A DNA stretch of 64,000 nt from Aliikangiella coralliicola (GTDB taxonomy: Bacteria > Pseudomonadota > Gammaproteobacteria > Enterobacterales > Kangiellaceae), in assembly GCF_007004725.1 (NCBI RefSeq), contig NZ_ML660165.1, positions 186,001-250,000 of the forward strand, given 5' to 3'. Within the stretch, counting starts at the first letter, position 1. Each line of letters starts with the position of its first letter. This document shows positions 50,589-58,985 of this stretch, piece after piece. The translations under genes were made by a program, and so were the position numbers. The notes under the pieces were generated by a model. The model was not told where the DNA came from and did no database searches. It saw only the letters and a program-made list of their open reading frames with translations.

Positions 50589-51998
50589 ATGAAAAAACCG
50601 ACTAAAACCGCATTGGCCATAGGCTTGCTTTTTTCTTCATCAAATCTGTGGGCGGATAGCCTGTTAGACATTTACAACCTGGCAAAAGATAACGATCCAA
50701 GTTATCTAGCCAGTGACGCAGGCAGACTCGCGACGAATGAGCGAGTTAACCAAAGCATGGCCGGATTATTGCCTCAGTTAAGTGCTAGTTGGAGTTACAC
50801 CAAGAGTGATAGTGAATCTGAAGGCGTTACAACTGTTTTCGACGATCCTACAACGCCTGTTGATGAATCTGGAGTAACAAATTCAAACAACGAATCTGAT
50901 GGTACCTCATCTGGATACTCTATTTCATTAAATCAAGAAATTTACAATCATTCCACCTGGCTAAGTTTAAGGCAGTCGGAAAAGCGTGCTTTACAATCGA
51001 ACGTGAATCACGAAAGTTCCAAGCATGATTTGATTATCAGAGTTGCAGAAGCTTATTTTAACGTATTAGCAGCTCAGGATAGTGTTGACTTTTCAAAGTC
51101 GGAAACGGAAGCCGTGTCGAAAGAACTGGCACAAACCAAGCAACGTTTTGAAGTTGGTCTCATTGCAATGACAGATGTGCACGAAGCACAATCAAGGCAT
51201 GATAGAGCAGTGGCAAACCAGATTAGTGCTCAAAACGCACTGGACAATGCCCATGAATCTTTACAACAGATAACCGGTCAATATCACTATGATTTGCTTG
51301 GTCTAAAACAGGAAATACCACTCAGAAATCCACAACCAGAAGATATCAAAAAGTGGGTAAAAGAATCGGAACAAAACAATGTTACCGTTAAGGCATCAAA
51401 AATTGGTCTGGAGATCGCTAAGCAAAGCATCTCTATTTCACAAGCAGGCCACTTCCCAACGGTTGGATTACAAGCGAGTTACTCGGATTCATCCTCAGAT
51501 AACAACTCTGCAGGAACAAGCTTCCTTGGCGCGACCGTGGATACAAGCCGAACAAATTCAGATTCTGACGGTCAGAGCAGCTCAATCAGTTTGAATGTTA
51601 ATATTCCAATTTTTTCTGGCGGCCGAACCAATTCTCAAGTAAAAGAAGCACAACAACTCTACCTTCAAGCGGCCCACAACCTTGAAGCCGATCATCGTCG
51701 TGCAGTGAGCGATACTCGTAGTTCTTATCTCGGTGTCGTCGCAGCGGTCAGTTCAGTTAACGCGTTAAAACAAGCAGTGATATCGTCTCAAAGCGCATTA
51801 GAAGCAACTCAGGCTGGCTTTGAAGTTGGAACCCGTACAATCGTTGACGTATTGCAACAAACTCAACAATTGTTCGACTCTAAGCGTCAGCATGCCAGAG
51901 CACGTTACGACTACATTTTGAACACTTTACGATTAAAGCGGGCAGCGGGACTGTTAGCAGAAGAAGATTTAGCCAAAATTAACCAGATGCTGCGTTAA
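50589..51998 (+). CDS. tolC: TolC-family outer-membrane efflux protein
   Basis: TolC forms the trimeric outer-membrane and periplasmic tunnel of efflux pumps and type I secretion. A signal peptide (MKKPTKTALAIGLLFSSSNLWA) precedes SLLDIYNLAKDNDPSYLASDAGRLATNERVNQSMAGLLPQLSASWSYT. The two repeated halves each carry a long helical hairpin and a strand region, and the second has ISLNVNIPIFSGGRTNSQVKEAQQLY and GFEVGTRTIVDVLQQTQQLF. Length is 469. Two serine- and aspartate-rich loops (about 78-115 and 300-335) are presumably surface-exposed. Context beside nudF/parE is the standard tolC site. Confidence 0.93.
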   Translation: MKKPTKTALAIGLLFSSSNLWADSLLDIYNLAKDNDPSYLASDAGRLATNERVNQSMAGLLPQLSASWSYTKSDSESEGVTTVFDDPTTPVDESGVTNSNNESDGTSSGYSISLNQEIYNHSTWLSLRQSEKRALQSNVNHESSKHDLIIRVAEAYFNVLAAQDSVDFSKSETEAVSKELAQTKQRFEVGLIAMTDVHEAQSRHDRAVANQISAQNALDNAHESLQQITGQYHYDLLGLKQEIPLRNPQPEDIKKWVKESEQNNVTVKASKIGLEIAKQSISISQAGHFPTVGLQASYSDSSSDNNSAGTSFLGATVDTSRTNSDSDGQSSSISLNVNIPIFSGGRTNSQVKEAQQLYLQAAHNLEADHRRAVSDTRSSYLGVVAAVSSVNALKQAVISSQSALEATQAGFEVGTRTIVDVLQQTQQLFDSKRQHARARYDYILNTLRLKRAAGLLAEEDLAKINQMLR

Positions 51999-52031
51999 TT
52001 TCGCCTGAAATCAATTTAAAGGTCGGTTTCC

Positions 52032-52060
52032 TGAGCAATGTCACAGTGTGGCATTGCTCA
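52032..52060 (+). other. Hairpin after tolC
   Basis: A 9-bp perfect stem TGAGCAATG/CATTGCTCA encloses a loop that itself contains CAC...GTG. It lies 34 nt past the tolC stop. No T run follows, so termination is uncertain. It may be a 3' stabilising hairpin. Confidence 0.5.
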
Positions 52061-52098
52061 AATTCCTCTCAACTGCAGACAAAATCTCCCCTTTCCCC

Positions 52099-52104
52099 TA
52101 TAAT
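52099..52104 (+). promoter_or_regulatory. -10 element of a likely smpB promoter
   Basis: A perfect TATAAT between C-rich flanks lies 36 nt before the smpB start. The -35 hexamer at the right distance is weak. Confidence 0.45.
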
Positions 52105-52139
52105 CCCCCCAACTTATTTAAGCCCTGACTATTTAACTG

Positions 52140-52619
52140 ATGGCCGGTAAAAAGAAAAAAACACCCGAAAATACCATTGCGCAAAACCGCAAAGCGAGAC
52201 ATGACTATTTTATCGAAGATACTTTCGAGGCTGGTCTCTCTCTGCTTGGCTGGGAAGTAAAGGCAATGCGTGAGAAAAAAGCCAACCTGACTGACGCTTA
52301 CATCATTTTCCATAACGGCGAAGTTTACCTGCACGGCTGCCACGTATCACCTCTGATTACGACTTCAACCCATGTCACTGCAGAACCGACTCGTAATAGA
52401 AAGCTCTTATTACATGACGCAGAAATCGGTAAACTAATCGACGCCCAACAAAAAGATGGCTATACCATCGTTCCATTAAGCCTTTATTGGGTGAGAAATC
52501 TGGTTAAACTAAAGATAGGTACAGCCAAGGGTAAAAAACTACACGACAAACGCGCTACTGAAAAAGCGAAAGAATGGAATCGCGATAAGCAACGACTAAT
52601 GAAAAATAATTTTAACTAA
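52140..52619 (+). CDS. smpB: SsrA-binding protein SmpB
   Basis: SmpB binds the tRNA-like end of tmRNA and brings it to stalled ribosomes. Its OB-fold text is clear: AQNRKARHDYFIEDTFEAGLSLLGWEVKAMREKKANLTDAYIIFHNGEVYLHGCHVSPL, then RNRKLLLHDAEIGKL and the basic tail GKKLHDKRATEKAKEWNRDKQRLMKN that enters the mRNA channel. Length is 159. Its RNA partner ssrA lies about 7 kb downstream on the same strand. An LysM/TPR lipoprotein gene follows 17 bp later. Confidence 0.97.
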   Translation: MAGKKKKTPENTIAQNRKARHDYFIEDTFEAGLSLLGWEVKAMREKKANLTDAYIIFHNGEVYLHGCHVSPLITTSTHVTAEPTRNRKLLLHDAEIGKLIDAQQKDGYTIVPLSLYWVRNLVKLKIGTAKGKKLHDKRATEKAKEWNRDKQRLMKNNFN

Positions 52620-52636
52620 CAGGCAGAGATTTAAAA

Positions 52637-53701
52637 ATGAGCCCAATCTGGTTGCGATTATTAATTATCAGTTTATTAGCCAATATTATTATCGGTTGTC
52701 AGATGCTGGACAAAGGTACCACCGCTCCACCGAAAATTGATGATTTAAGTTTAAAAGCAATCGCGAATCAAAACCAACAAATTAGCCGTGCCATTGTACT
52801 ACTCGAAAAAGGCGAAATCACCGAAGCCAACCAATTGATTGACGAAGTGCTAATTTTCAACCCGAAACACCCAACTGCGCTTTCAGTCAGAGAGCAATTG
52901 ACTCAAAACGTCGAGTCAATCTTTAACACTCAGAGAAAAACAAACTATACCGTAAAATCTGGAGACACTCTGGGAGAAATTGCCGAGAAATGGTTGGGCA
53001 ACTCACTCTTTTTTATTAGTCTTGCGCGCTTAAATAATATTGATAACCCTTCACTGCTTCAGCCAGGTACGGTGATCCAGATCCCGGTGACTGAAACCAG
53101 CGAAATTGTCGTTAAAGAAAAACGCCGCTCCACAGCCAATCTAAGATTACTTGAAGAGTATCGCAGCAAGCGTTCTTTTACCAAAGGGTTAAGAAAAGCC
53201 AATACTCTGTTCATCATTGATCAACACCTGGAACAATTGCTGCAAATCCAACAATTGATTTTAGATGGTTATGCAAAAGCTTCTATTTCAATTTCAGAAC
53301 GAGAAAAAATGATATCAACAGTTAATGAAATCGCAAAAAGCAGCCGCAATGAAAAGCAACGCGCGCAATATCAGCGATTTATTCATGCACAAAGTCGATT
53401 ATTATTTTTAGATGACGCCACATTATTGTTTGATGAGAAAAACTACCTACAAGCCGCCGATAAACTGGTAAAAGCGAAACAACTCGACAAAGATATCAAT
53501 CGGCAAACCAGCGTATTCAGAATGGAAAAACTCCTCATTAACAAATTACATGAGCAGGCAGTAGTATTTTATCGAAACCATTCGTTGAAAAAAGCGCTGA
53601 GTCGCTGGGATCTTATTCTCCAGTTACAGCCGGCAAATGAATTAGCCAAAAAATATCGGCAAAGAACACAAAAATTGCTTAACAAGTTAAACCAGTATTA
53701 G
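52637..53701 (+). CDS. Putative lipoprotein with LysM domain and TPR-like repeats
   Basis: The N-terminus MSPIWLRLLIISLLANIIIGCQMLDKG has a hydrophobic segment and a lipobox-like IIGC, so a lipid-anchored envelope protein is likely. A TPR-like stretch (about 45-90, IVLLEKGEITEANQLIDEVLIFNPKHPTALSVREQL) precedes a LysM domain (about 107-155, YTVKSGDTLGEIAEKWLGNSLFFISLARLNNIDNPSLLQPGTVIQIPV). A second helical repeat region covers about 190-350. LysM suggests peptidoglycan binding. I do not recognise a named family. It sits tightly between smpB and ratA and is probably co-transcribed with them. Confidence 0.8.
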   Translation: MSPIWLRLLIISLLANIIIGCQMLDKGTTAPPKIDDLSLKAIANQNQQISRAIVLLEKGEITEANQLIDEVLIFNPKHPTALSVREQLTQNVESIFNTQRKTNYTVKSGDTLGEIAEKWLGNSLFFISLARLNNIDNPSLLQPGTVIQIPVTETSEIVVKEKRRSTANLRLLEEYRSKRSFTKGLRKANTLFIIDQHLEQLLQIQQLILDGYAKASISISEREKMISTVNEIAKSSRNEKQRAQYQRFIHAQSRLLFLDDATLLFDEKNYLQAADKLVKAKQLDKDINRQTSVFRMEKLLINKLHEQAVVFYRNHSLKKALSRWDLILQLQPANELAKKYRQRTQKLLNKLNQY

Positions 53702-53740
53702 ATGGCATGAGCTTGCGCCAGAAACAGGAAATATAAAGTA

Positions 53741-54172
53741 GTGGAAAAAATTAAACGCAGCGCATTGGTTCCTTATTCTGCGCAACAGATGTACCAACTG
53801 GTTGACGACATAGAAAAATACCCAGAATTTGTTCCCTATTGTAAAAAATCTCAAATACATTCTCGCTCAGAAGCAAAGGTTTCCGCGACACTAGAAGTGG
53901 CTAAAAGTGGTATTGCAAAATCCTTTACCACTCAGAACCTATTAACGCCACATCAATGTATCGAAATGACCCTGGTTGATGGACCTTTTAAGCATCTTAA
54001 AGGCGGTTGGCATTTTACTCCGCTTTCAGAGGAAGCTTGTAAAATAGAACTCAATCTCGAATTTGAATTTGCTAATAAATTAGCATCATTTGCTTTTGCA
54101 AATATTTTTAATCAGCTAGTACAATCAATGGTTACCGCATTTACTGAAAGAGCAGAAAAGATTTATGGATAA
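53741..54172 (+). CDS. ratA: RatA-like START-domain protein
   Basis: The 143 residues match the RatA/YfjG family (SRPBCC, coenzyme Q-binding-like): IKRSALVPYSAQQMYQLVDDIEKYPEFVPYCKKSQIHSR at the N-terminus and LVDGPFKHLKGGWHFTPL in the middle. E. coli RatA is described as blocking 70S formation, while homologues such as Coq10 bind quinone; which applies here is not decided. The start is GTG. It overlaps rnfH by 8 bp, giving the conserved ratA-ratB pair beside smpB. Confidence 0.92.
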   Translation: MEKIKRSALVPYSAQQMYQLVDDIEKYPEFVPYCKKSQIHSRSEAKVSATLEVAKSGIAKSFTTQNLLTPHQCIEMTLVDGPFKHLKGGWHFTPLSEEACKIELNLEFEFANKLASFAFANIFNQLVQSMVTAFTERAEKIYG

Positions 54173-54449
54173 GATAACAATCGAGTTAATCTACGCGCTT
54201 CCAGATAAACAAGAACTGCTCACATTAGACGTTGAAGAAGGAACTAATATTGGCGAAGCCATTGAATTATCAGGCATTTTAAATCAATACCCTGAGATTG
54301 ATTTGGCGACTAATAAAGTTGGTCTTTTCAGCAAAGTATCGAAACTGGATCAATCCCTCAGGGAAGGTGATAGAATTGAAATCTACCGGCCGTTGATTGC
54401 TGATCCGAAAGAAATGCGACGCAAAAAAGCGATGGAGAAAAAAAAGTAA
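54165..54449 (+). CDS. rnfH: RnfH (RatB) family ubiquitin-like protein
   Basis: The 94 residues adopt the RnfH/RatB beta-grasp pattern: ITIELIYALPDKQELLTLDVEEGTNIGEAIELSGIL, then KVGLFSKVSKLDQSLREGDRIEIYRPLIADPKEMRRKKA. The function is not settled; the pairing with ratA is strongly conserved. Its start overlaps the end of ratA, indicating coupling. The tail is lysine-rich. A 280-bp gap follows. Confidence 0.93.
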   Translation: MDKITIELIYALPDKQELLTLDVEEGTNIGEAIELSGILNQYPEIDLATNKVGLFSKVSKLDQSLREGDRIEIYRPLIADPKEMRRKKAMEKKK

Positions 54450-54729
54450 AGTCAGTCAATTAAAAAAATTAAACTGAACCGACCAATATATTTTTTTACC
54501 ACCAGAGATATCTCATTGCTCACCTCTTTAAAACTAGAGATATTCATCTCACTACAAAATTAATCTGCAAATAATTTCATATCACACCAAAATAAAAAGC
54601 CAAAGGTTTCCCTTTTGTACTATGTTAAGTTTGCATTGAATAAAGCAGGCCTGAGTAATGCAAAACTCGTTTTGGGTAAAGGATCTTCTTTGCTCGTGAA
54701 AACCGATATTCAACATTTAGGAGAACAAC
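54450..54729. other. Non-coding region with AGAGATAT motifs before an orphan gene
   Basis: The perfect palindrome GAGATATCTC at 54505-54514 is followed about 25 nt later by a second AGAGATAT (54536-54543). The motif pair could be an operator for the small gene downstream. No clear terminator of rnfH is seen, though poly-T at 54490-54497 is present. Confidence 0.35.
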
Positions 54730-55107
54730 ATGGCAAACCCAATTGCACTTAACAATACTGACGATAACGTCAGTATTTCAGTAAAAAATTGTGATAACCA
54801 AATCGAAATCAAACTCAGCCCCGATGACCCGAAATTTTTTGGTACTGGAACGGTCTTTGTGGCTTCAGGAGATGGTTTTGCAACAGCACCCGATGCAGCA
54901 CTACCTTTAAATAATTACCTGCGTAGCCTCAAGTCACTCAACCCAAATGCTAAAAGTGTTATTCTGACAGTGATAAGCAGTAACTTTGCCGGTGGTGGAA
55001 GTTTTTCTTATTCGATTACTGGATCAGGCGTTTCTTTGGCACCGGTGAACTATAACCTTTCCACCTACACCAGCCAGATGGACTCTTATAAAGTTAATCT
55101 TTATTAG
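54730..55107 (+). CDS. Small orphan protein of unknown function
   Basis: The 125-residue protein begins MANPIALNNTDDNVSISVKNCDNQIEIKLSPDDPKFFGTGTVFVASGDGF. It is rich in Ser, Asn, Thr and Gly and poor in charge, and is likely all-beta. There is no signal peptide, membrane segment or recognised motif. The ribosome binding site is strong (AGGAG, 6 nt before the ATG), and a hairpin follows, so it looks like a real, separately expressed gene. The alternating hydrophobic pattern (SVILTVISSNFAGGGSFSYSITGSGVSL) suggests beta strands. I cannot assign a family. Confidence 0.7.
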   Translation: MANPIALNNTDDNVSISVKNCDNQIEIKLSPDDPKFFGTGTVFVASGDGFATAPDAALPLNNYLRSLKSLNPNAKSVILTVISSNFAGGGSFSYSITGSGVSLAPVNYNLSTYTSQMDSYKVNLY

Positions 55108-55147
55108 AATAAGGAGTCGGAGCAATCCGCGCTTTTAAATATTATTC

Positions 55148-55174
55148 CCTCTCAGCTGAAATTTTGCTGAGAGG
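55148..55174. terminator. Hairpin between convergent genes
   Basis: A perfect 9-bp stem CCTCTCAGC/GCTGAGAGG with a 9-nt loop lies between the small orphan gene and the convergent membrane-protein gene. The T run is not immediate on either side, so it is a moderate terminator call. Confidence 0.6.
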
Positions 55175-55197
55175 TTGTCACAACTTTTTGAGAAAAG

Positions 55198-55839
55198 CTA
55201 CTCAACGTGTGGCCTTAACAAAAGCCCATCTGTGGTAACCATTAATTGATATTCTGCTTCGCCTTCAGCGCTAGCAAAACTCGCGGAACCATGCTCAACA
55301 TCCAGTAAAAAAGAAAGTGCCGAATAATCCTCTCGCCATTGAGCAATCCCTTTATTACCTTTATTGTTTATTGCAAAAACCGTTCTTGGTTTATTTTGCT
55401 CGTCTTCCAGACTTTTGTATCGACCGGTTACCCGATCCAGACGGAATGCCGTATGAAGCCCGATGATATTGGTCCAGGGTTTCCACTTTAGAACATAAGC
55501 ATCGACCAGTAGTTCATCTCCTTTCAAAACAAAAACCTGCTCCCTGCCGTCGGAAAAAATCATTCTCGCATGATAACTCTGCTCACCGGCCGGGCTCACT
55601 TTGACAGTTGCAACAGATTGCTCTCTAGTTAGCCCCTGGTAACCCTGAGTGCCAAGCACAATAATTGAAAGTGCACCGGTTAAACCGGCAAAAAAGAAAA
55701 AGCTAAGTAATCGTGAGACTGCACCTATTAATCGAATTTTTTTCAACTTTAAACATAATGAAAACAAATAGTAAATCGACAGCAATCCCGTTATGCCGGC
55801 AATAACGACCATAGGGTTTAAATACTCAACAACGGGCAT
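55198..55839 (-). CDS. Membrane protein of the kinase operon, function unknown
   Basis: The 213 residues have two N-terminal membrane segments (MVVIAGITGLLSIYYLFSLCL, about 10-30; LLSFFFFAGLTGALSIIVLGT, about 44-64). A beta-rich soluble domain follows (VKVSPAGEQSYHARMIFSDGREQVFVLKGDELLVDAYVLKW...). I recall similar proteins annotated only as conserved hypothetical. It is the last gene of PP2C-FHA-kinase-this gene, 11 bp after the kinase stop, so it probably acts in the same pathway, perhaps as a target or sensor partner. That role is inferred from position only. Confidence 0.75.
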   Translation of the reverse strand: MPVVEYLNPMVVIAGITGLLSIYYLFSLCLKLKKIRLIGAVSRLLSFFFFAGLTGALSIIVLGTQGYQGLTREQSVATVKVSPAGEQSYHARMIFSDGREQVFVLKGDELLVDAYVLKWKPWTNIIGLHTAFRLDRVTGRYKSLEDEQNKPRTVFAINNKGNKGIAQWREDYSALSFLLDVEHGSASFASAEGEAEYQLMVTTDGLLLRPHVE

Positions 55840-55850
55840 ATCTATTCCTT

Positions 55851-57647
55851 TTATTCTTTAGCGGAAGAATGCTTTTCACTTTCCGAAATAATATCAAGCT
55901 CAACCGTCTCATCTGCCGGACTAGCAGCTTGCCTTTTGTTTTTGACAACTGATGCTTTTTTAATAGTCACCATCTTTTTATCGACGTGCGTCTCAAATCT
56001 CTTTTCGATAAAATTTGCCAGACGATTAAACGCAGTAAATAGCTGGCCAACCTCGTCATTTCTTTCGCTCACTAAGCGAGCTTCCACCCGCCCCAACGAC
56101 AGTTTATCGAGTGCCAGAGTGATCCTTTGATAGTCTTTCGAAGTTTGACGAGCTAACACCAATGTAATAATAAAAACCACAAACAAAGTGATCATCATAA
56201 CCACCAACATAGCAACCAGAGTAGTTTTTGACGCAGAATACATCGAGTCGGCGCTAAAGCTGACATAAAGGTTGCCAATGGCTTTTTCGCCAAAGTTGAT
56301 AGGCATTTCAATATCAAACAAAACTTTATTTTCAGCCAGCTCTCTCTGGTAAATTTGAGATTGATCTAACGACTGCTTTAGCTCTCTTGACTGCGGCGGA
56401 GAGAATTGTTTTCCGACCTCCTCGCTAATGGTTGAGGCAAGCACTTTGTTATTGACATCCATTACAAAAACGCTTTTCAGCTGCTCATTTTTACTCGACT
56501 CTAATACCAGTGCGTTCAGGCCGACATCATCACCTAACAATATTGGCTCAGAACTTTCAAATGCGATCATGCGAGCAATGGAACGCCCATAGTCAAAAGT
56601 AATTCCCGACAAAGATCGATATTGAACAAAGTAGACCACAGCCAAACTAATACACATTGCGACAAATACGACGCCGGCCATGATGCCGGTCCAACGCAAT
56701 CTTAAAGAGACAAATTCTCGTTTTTCTCGCTTGCTTGAATCTCCCAACTTGGCGTGAATATTTTTTAATTCTGCAATAACCTGCGACGCATTTTGAAATC
56801 GCTTTTCTGGTTTTTTCCGTAGTAATTTTCGGCTTAAATCTCTGATATCGTCCTTAACTTTTTCTTCTTCTACCACAAGCGGCGGCGGCTTATCTTTGAC
56901 AATCTGTTTGAACAGCTGCCCCAGATCATCGCTGACAAACGGTGGCAATCCCATCAACATGCGAAAGATTAATACGCCAAAGGAGTAGAGATCAGATCGA
57001 TTATCAACGGACTGTCCCAGGACCTGCTCTGGCGCCATATACTCTGGTGTACCCAAAACTTTATCTGTTTTTTTACCAACATTCCCCAGAGTCTCATCGA
57101 GCTGAGCAATGCCAAAATCAGTTAGCTTAACGGTTTTTTTGTCTTTTAGTACGACAATGTTTCCAGGCTTAATATCACGATGCACCACACCTTGCTTGTG
57201 CGCGTAGTTCAACGCGCTAGACAATTGAATGGTCATTGCCAGCACGGTACGCAAATTGAGCTTTCCCTGCGCCTTTAAAACTTGTTCCAATGTGACCCCT
57301 TCAAGCAGCTCCATGCCAATATAGGGTTTATCATCGGCGATACCAACGTCAAAAATGGTCACAATTCCCGGGTGAGTGAGCTGTGCTGCCAGCCGCGCTT
57401 CCTTCACAAAAGCGCTACGATAATCGTTATCTTGAGCGAGTTCTTCTCGCAGTACTTTGATAGCTAGAAAACGGTCGAGTTGAGGGTCGTAAGCCTTGTA
57501 GACAAATGCGGTAGCACCGCGCCCAACTTCATGCAAAATACGGTAACGTCCAAGCGTTTTAGGGGGGTGAGCTCGATATTCAAAATTATCCGAAGCCTTT
57601 TCAGACACGTCGGCAGGAGCTTGTGAATGACTGTTTGGCATACCCAT
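55851..57647 (-). CDS. Membrane Ser/Thr protein kinase with periplasmic sensor and C-terminal HAMP
   Basis: The Hanks-type kinase domain (about 32-300) is complete: glycine loop VGRGATAFVYKA, Lys in FLAIKVLREE, HRDIKPGNIVVL, DFG in LTDFGIAQ, and APE in YMAPEQVLG. TM1 (IMAGVVFVAMCISLAVVYFV, about 325-345) leads to a periplasmic part with SIARMIAFESSEPILLGDDVGLNALVLESSKNEQLKSVFVMDVNNKVLASTI, a sensor-like fold. TM2 (LVAMLVVMMITLFVVFIITLVLA, about 478-500) is followed by a HAMP-like segment and a Lys-rich tail. HAMP thus ends the protein instead of joining sensor and kinase. The ATG directly abuts the stop of the FHA gene. Confidence 0.92.
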   Translation of the reverse strand: MGMPNSHSQAPADVSEKASDNFEYRAHPPKTLGRYRILHEVGRGATAFVYKAYDPQLDRFLAIKVLREELAQDNDYRSAFVKEARLAAQLTHPGIVTIFDVGIADDKPYIGMELLEGVTLEQVLKAQGKLNLRTVLAMTIQLSSALNYAHKQGVVHRDIKPGNIVVLKDKKTVKLTDFGIAQLDETLGNVGKKTDKVLGTPEYMAPEQVLGQSVDNRSDLYSFGVLIFRMLMGLPPFVSDDLGQLFKQIVKDKPPPLVVEEEKVKDDIRDLSRKLLRKKPEKRFQNASQVIAELKNIHAKLGDSSKREKREFVSLRLRWTGIMAGVVFVAMCISLAVVYFVQYRSLSGITFDYGRSIARMIAFESSEPILLGDDVGLNALVLESSKNEQLKSVFVMDVNNKVLASTISEEVGKQFSPPQSRELKQSLDQSQIYQRELAENKVLFDIEMPINFGEKAIGNLYVSFSADSMYSASKTTLVAMLVVMMITLFVVFIITLVLARQTSKDYQRITLALDKLSLGRVEARLVSERNDEVGQLFTAFNRLANFIEKRFETHVDKKMVTIKKASVVKNKRQAASPADETVELDIISESEKHSSAKE

Positions 57648-58160
57648 CTATAAAATAAAATAGAGTAAACCACCAAAAGCGGCAACCAGGCCAACCGCAA
57701 CTAAAACGAGAGCCAAGTTTTTACTGGTGCTTTTTTTTGCGAGTGGTTCATCAATTAATGTGAATACAAATTCGGCGCCGGCAAAAGCCACACGATCACC
57801 GGGTGTAATTGTCTTTTCGACAATCTTTTCACCGTTAACAAAAGTACCATTCGATGAAAGCAAATTAAGTACCTTCCAGTTTTCGCCATCTCTGATGATG
57901 TGCGCGTGCATGGCCGATACACTGGATTCGTTCAACGATATATCACTGTTCGGTCTTCTACCAACCTCTAATTTGTTTTTAGAAAGCACAAACTTCTGCC
58001 CGGTTACATTATTACTGACACCAATTAACGCCGGTATCGTCGCACTAACCGACTGAGATTCCGCAATTTCTGCGGCAATCATTTTATTGACCTCGTCAAG
58101 CTCAAAAACCTGGGTGCCTTGTGGTCCCATCGATTTTTCCCGATCGTCTTTATTCGTCAT
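57648..58160 (-). CDS. FHA domain protein with C-terminal membrane anchor
   Basis: FHA domains bind phosphothreonine peptides. Residues about 52-130 carry the signature: LEVGRRPNSDISLNESSVSAMHAHIIRDGENWKVLNLLSSNGTFVNGEKI. A hydrophobic tail (LALVLVAVGLVAAFGGLLYFIL) anchors the C-terminus in the membrane. The N-terminal segment, with EKSMGPQGTQVFELDEVN, includes a Thr that could be a phosphorylation site. The stop is immediately followed by the kinase ATG, so the pair is coupled. It is likely a substrate or adaptor of that kinase. Confidence 0.92.
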   Translation of the reverse strand: MTNKDDREKSMGPQGTQVFELDEVNKMIAAEIAESQSVSATIPALIGVSNNVTGQKFVLSKNKLEVGRRPNSDISLNESSVSAMHAHIIRDGENWKVLNLLSSNGTFVNGEKIVEKTITPGDRVAFAGAEFVFTLIDEPLAKKSTSKNLALVLVAVGLVAAFGGLLYFIL

Positions 58161-58205
58161 CTTAGGCCCTTGATAAAATTTATTATTAACTAACCCAAAC
58201 TGCGT

Positions 58206-58985
58206 TTACTTAAATATTGACTTCAATTTTTCCCAAAGAGACAACTCACCAGTCACCGGAGACTCAACCAAAATGATGCTGATATTATCTTTTCCACCTT
58301 TGCTTTTCGCCAAATCAACTAAAGCGGCCAGCTTTTCGTCATTACTAGAACTCTGCTTTAGTACAGATACTATTTCAGATTCTTCCACATCGTCGGTTAA
58401 CCCGTCGCTGCATAATAATATTTGTTGATTGCCTTGCCAGCGCCCCTGGTAAGTATCAACTTGAACATTTTTTATTTCAACTGATCCCAAGCACTGTGTG
58501 ATCATATGCCGCTGAGGATGCTGTTTGGCATCTTCGCGTGTTATCAACCCTGAATTGATTAATCTTACGATAAGCGAGTGATCTTCAGTAAGCTGCGTCA
58601 ATCGCTTTTTTTTGATTTCCCACAAATAGGCTCGACTGTCACCCACCCAAGCGATCTCAAACCCTTCGCGCAATGAGATAAGTGCAACCACCGTTGTTCC
58701 CATTCCCGATTGCCCAACGCCTTTTTCTCCAGCCTCAACCACTTTCAGGTGAGCTGTTTGAATGGCTTGCGGTAATAGACCTGTCTTACTAAATTCGCTG
58801 GATATTGTTTTCGCCGCTAATTGACTGGCGACCTCACCACAGGCATGCCCCCCCATGCCATCAGCAACCAACCAGAGCCGATCACTCACAAATAGGGTAT
58901 CTTCGTTCAATTCTCGCACACAGCCCACGTCGCTGATATGTGCATAATTACAATTATTTTGGCGAGTGCTGTCCATCAGTCCCAT
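58206..58985 (-). CDS. PP2C-family Ser/Thr protein phosphatase
   Basis: A metal-dependent PP2C phosphatase of 259 residues. Motifs: SDVGCVRELNEDTLFV (about 18-33), LVADGMGGHACGEVAS (metal Asp and Gly), GMGTTVVALI, IAWVGDSRAYLW, LTEDHS, LLCSDGLTDDV and GGKDNISIILVE. All metal-binding Asp are present, so it should be active. It would reverse phosphorylation by the co-transcribed kinase. It is the first gene of the minus-strand group PP2C-FHA-kinase-membrane protein, divergent from ssrA. The start may be the first or fourth Met. Confidence 0.94.
   Translation of the reverse strand: MGLMDSTRQNNCNYAHISDVGCVRELNEDTLFVSDRLWLVADGMGGHACGEVASQLAAKTISSEFSKTGLLPQAIQTAHLKVVEAGEKGVGQSGMGTTVVALISLREGFEIAWVGDSRAYLWEIKKKRLTQLTEDHSLIVRLINSGLITREDAKQHPQRHMITQCLGSVEIKNVQVDTYQGRWQGNQQILLCSDGLTDDVEESEIVSVLKQSSSNDEKLAALVDLAKSKGGKDNISIILVESPVTGELSLWEKLKSIFK

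Noticed and set aside
55198-58985. Interpretation as a type VI secretion regulatory cluster
   Set aside because: Kinase, FHA and PP2C fit, but no tss/vgr/hcp gene is present and the kinase has its own membrane sensor.
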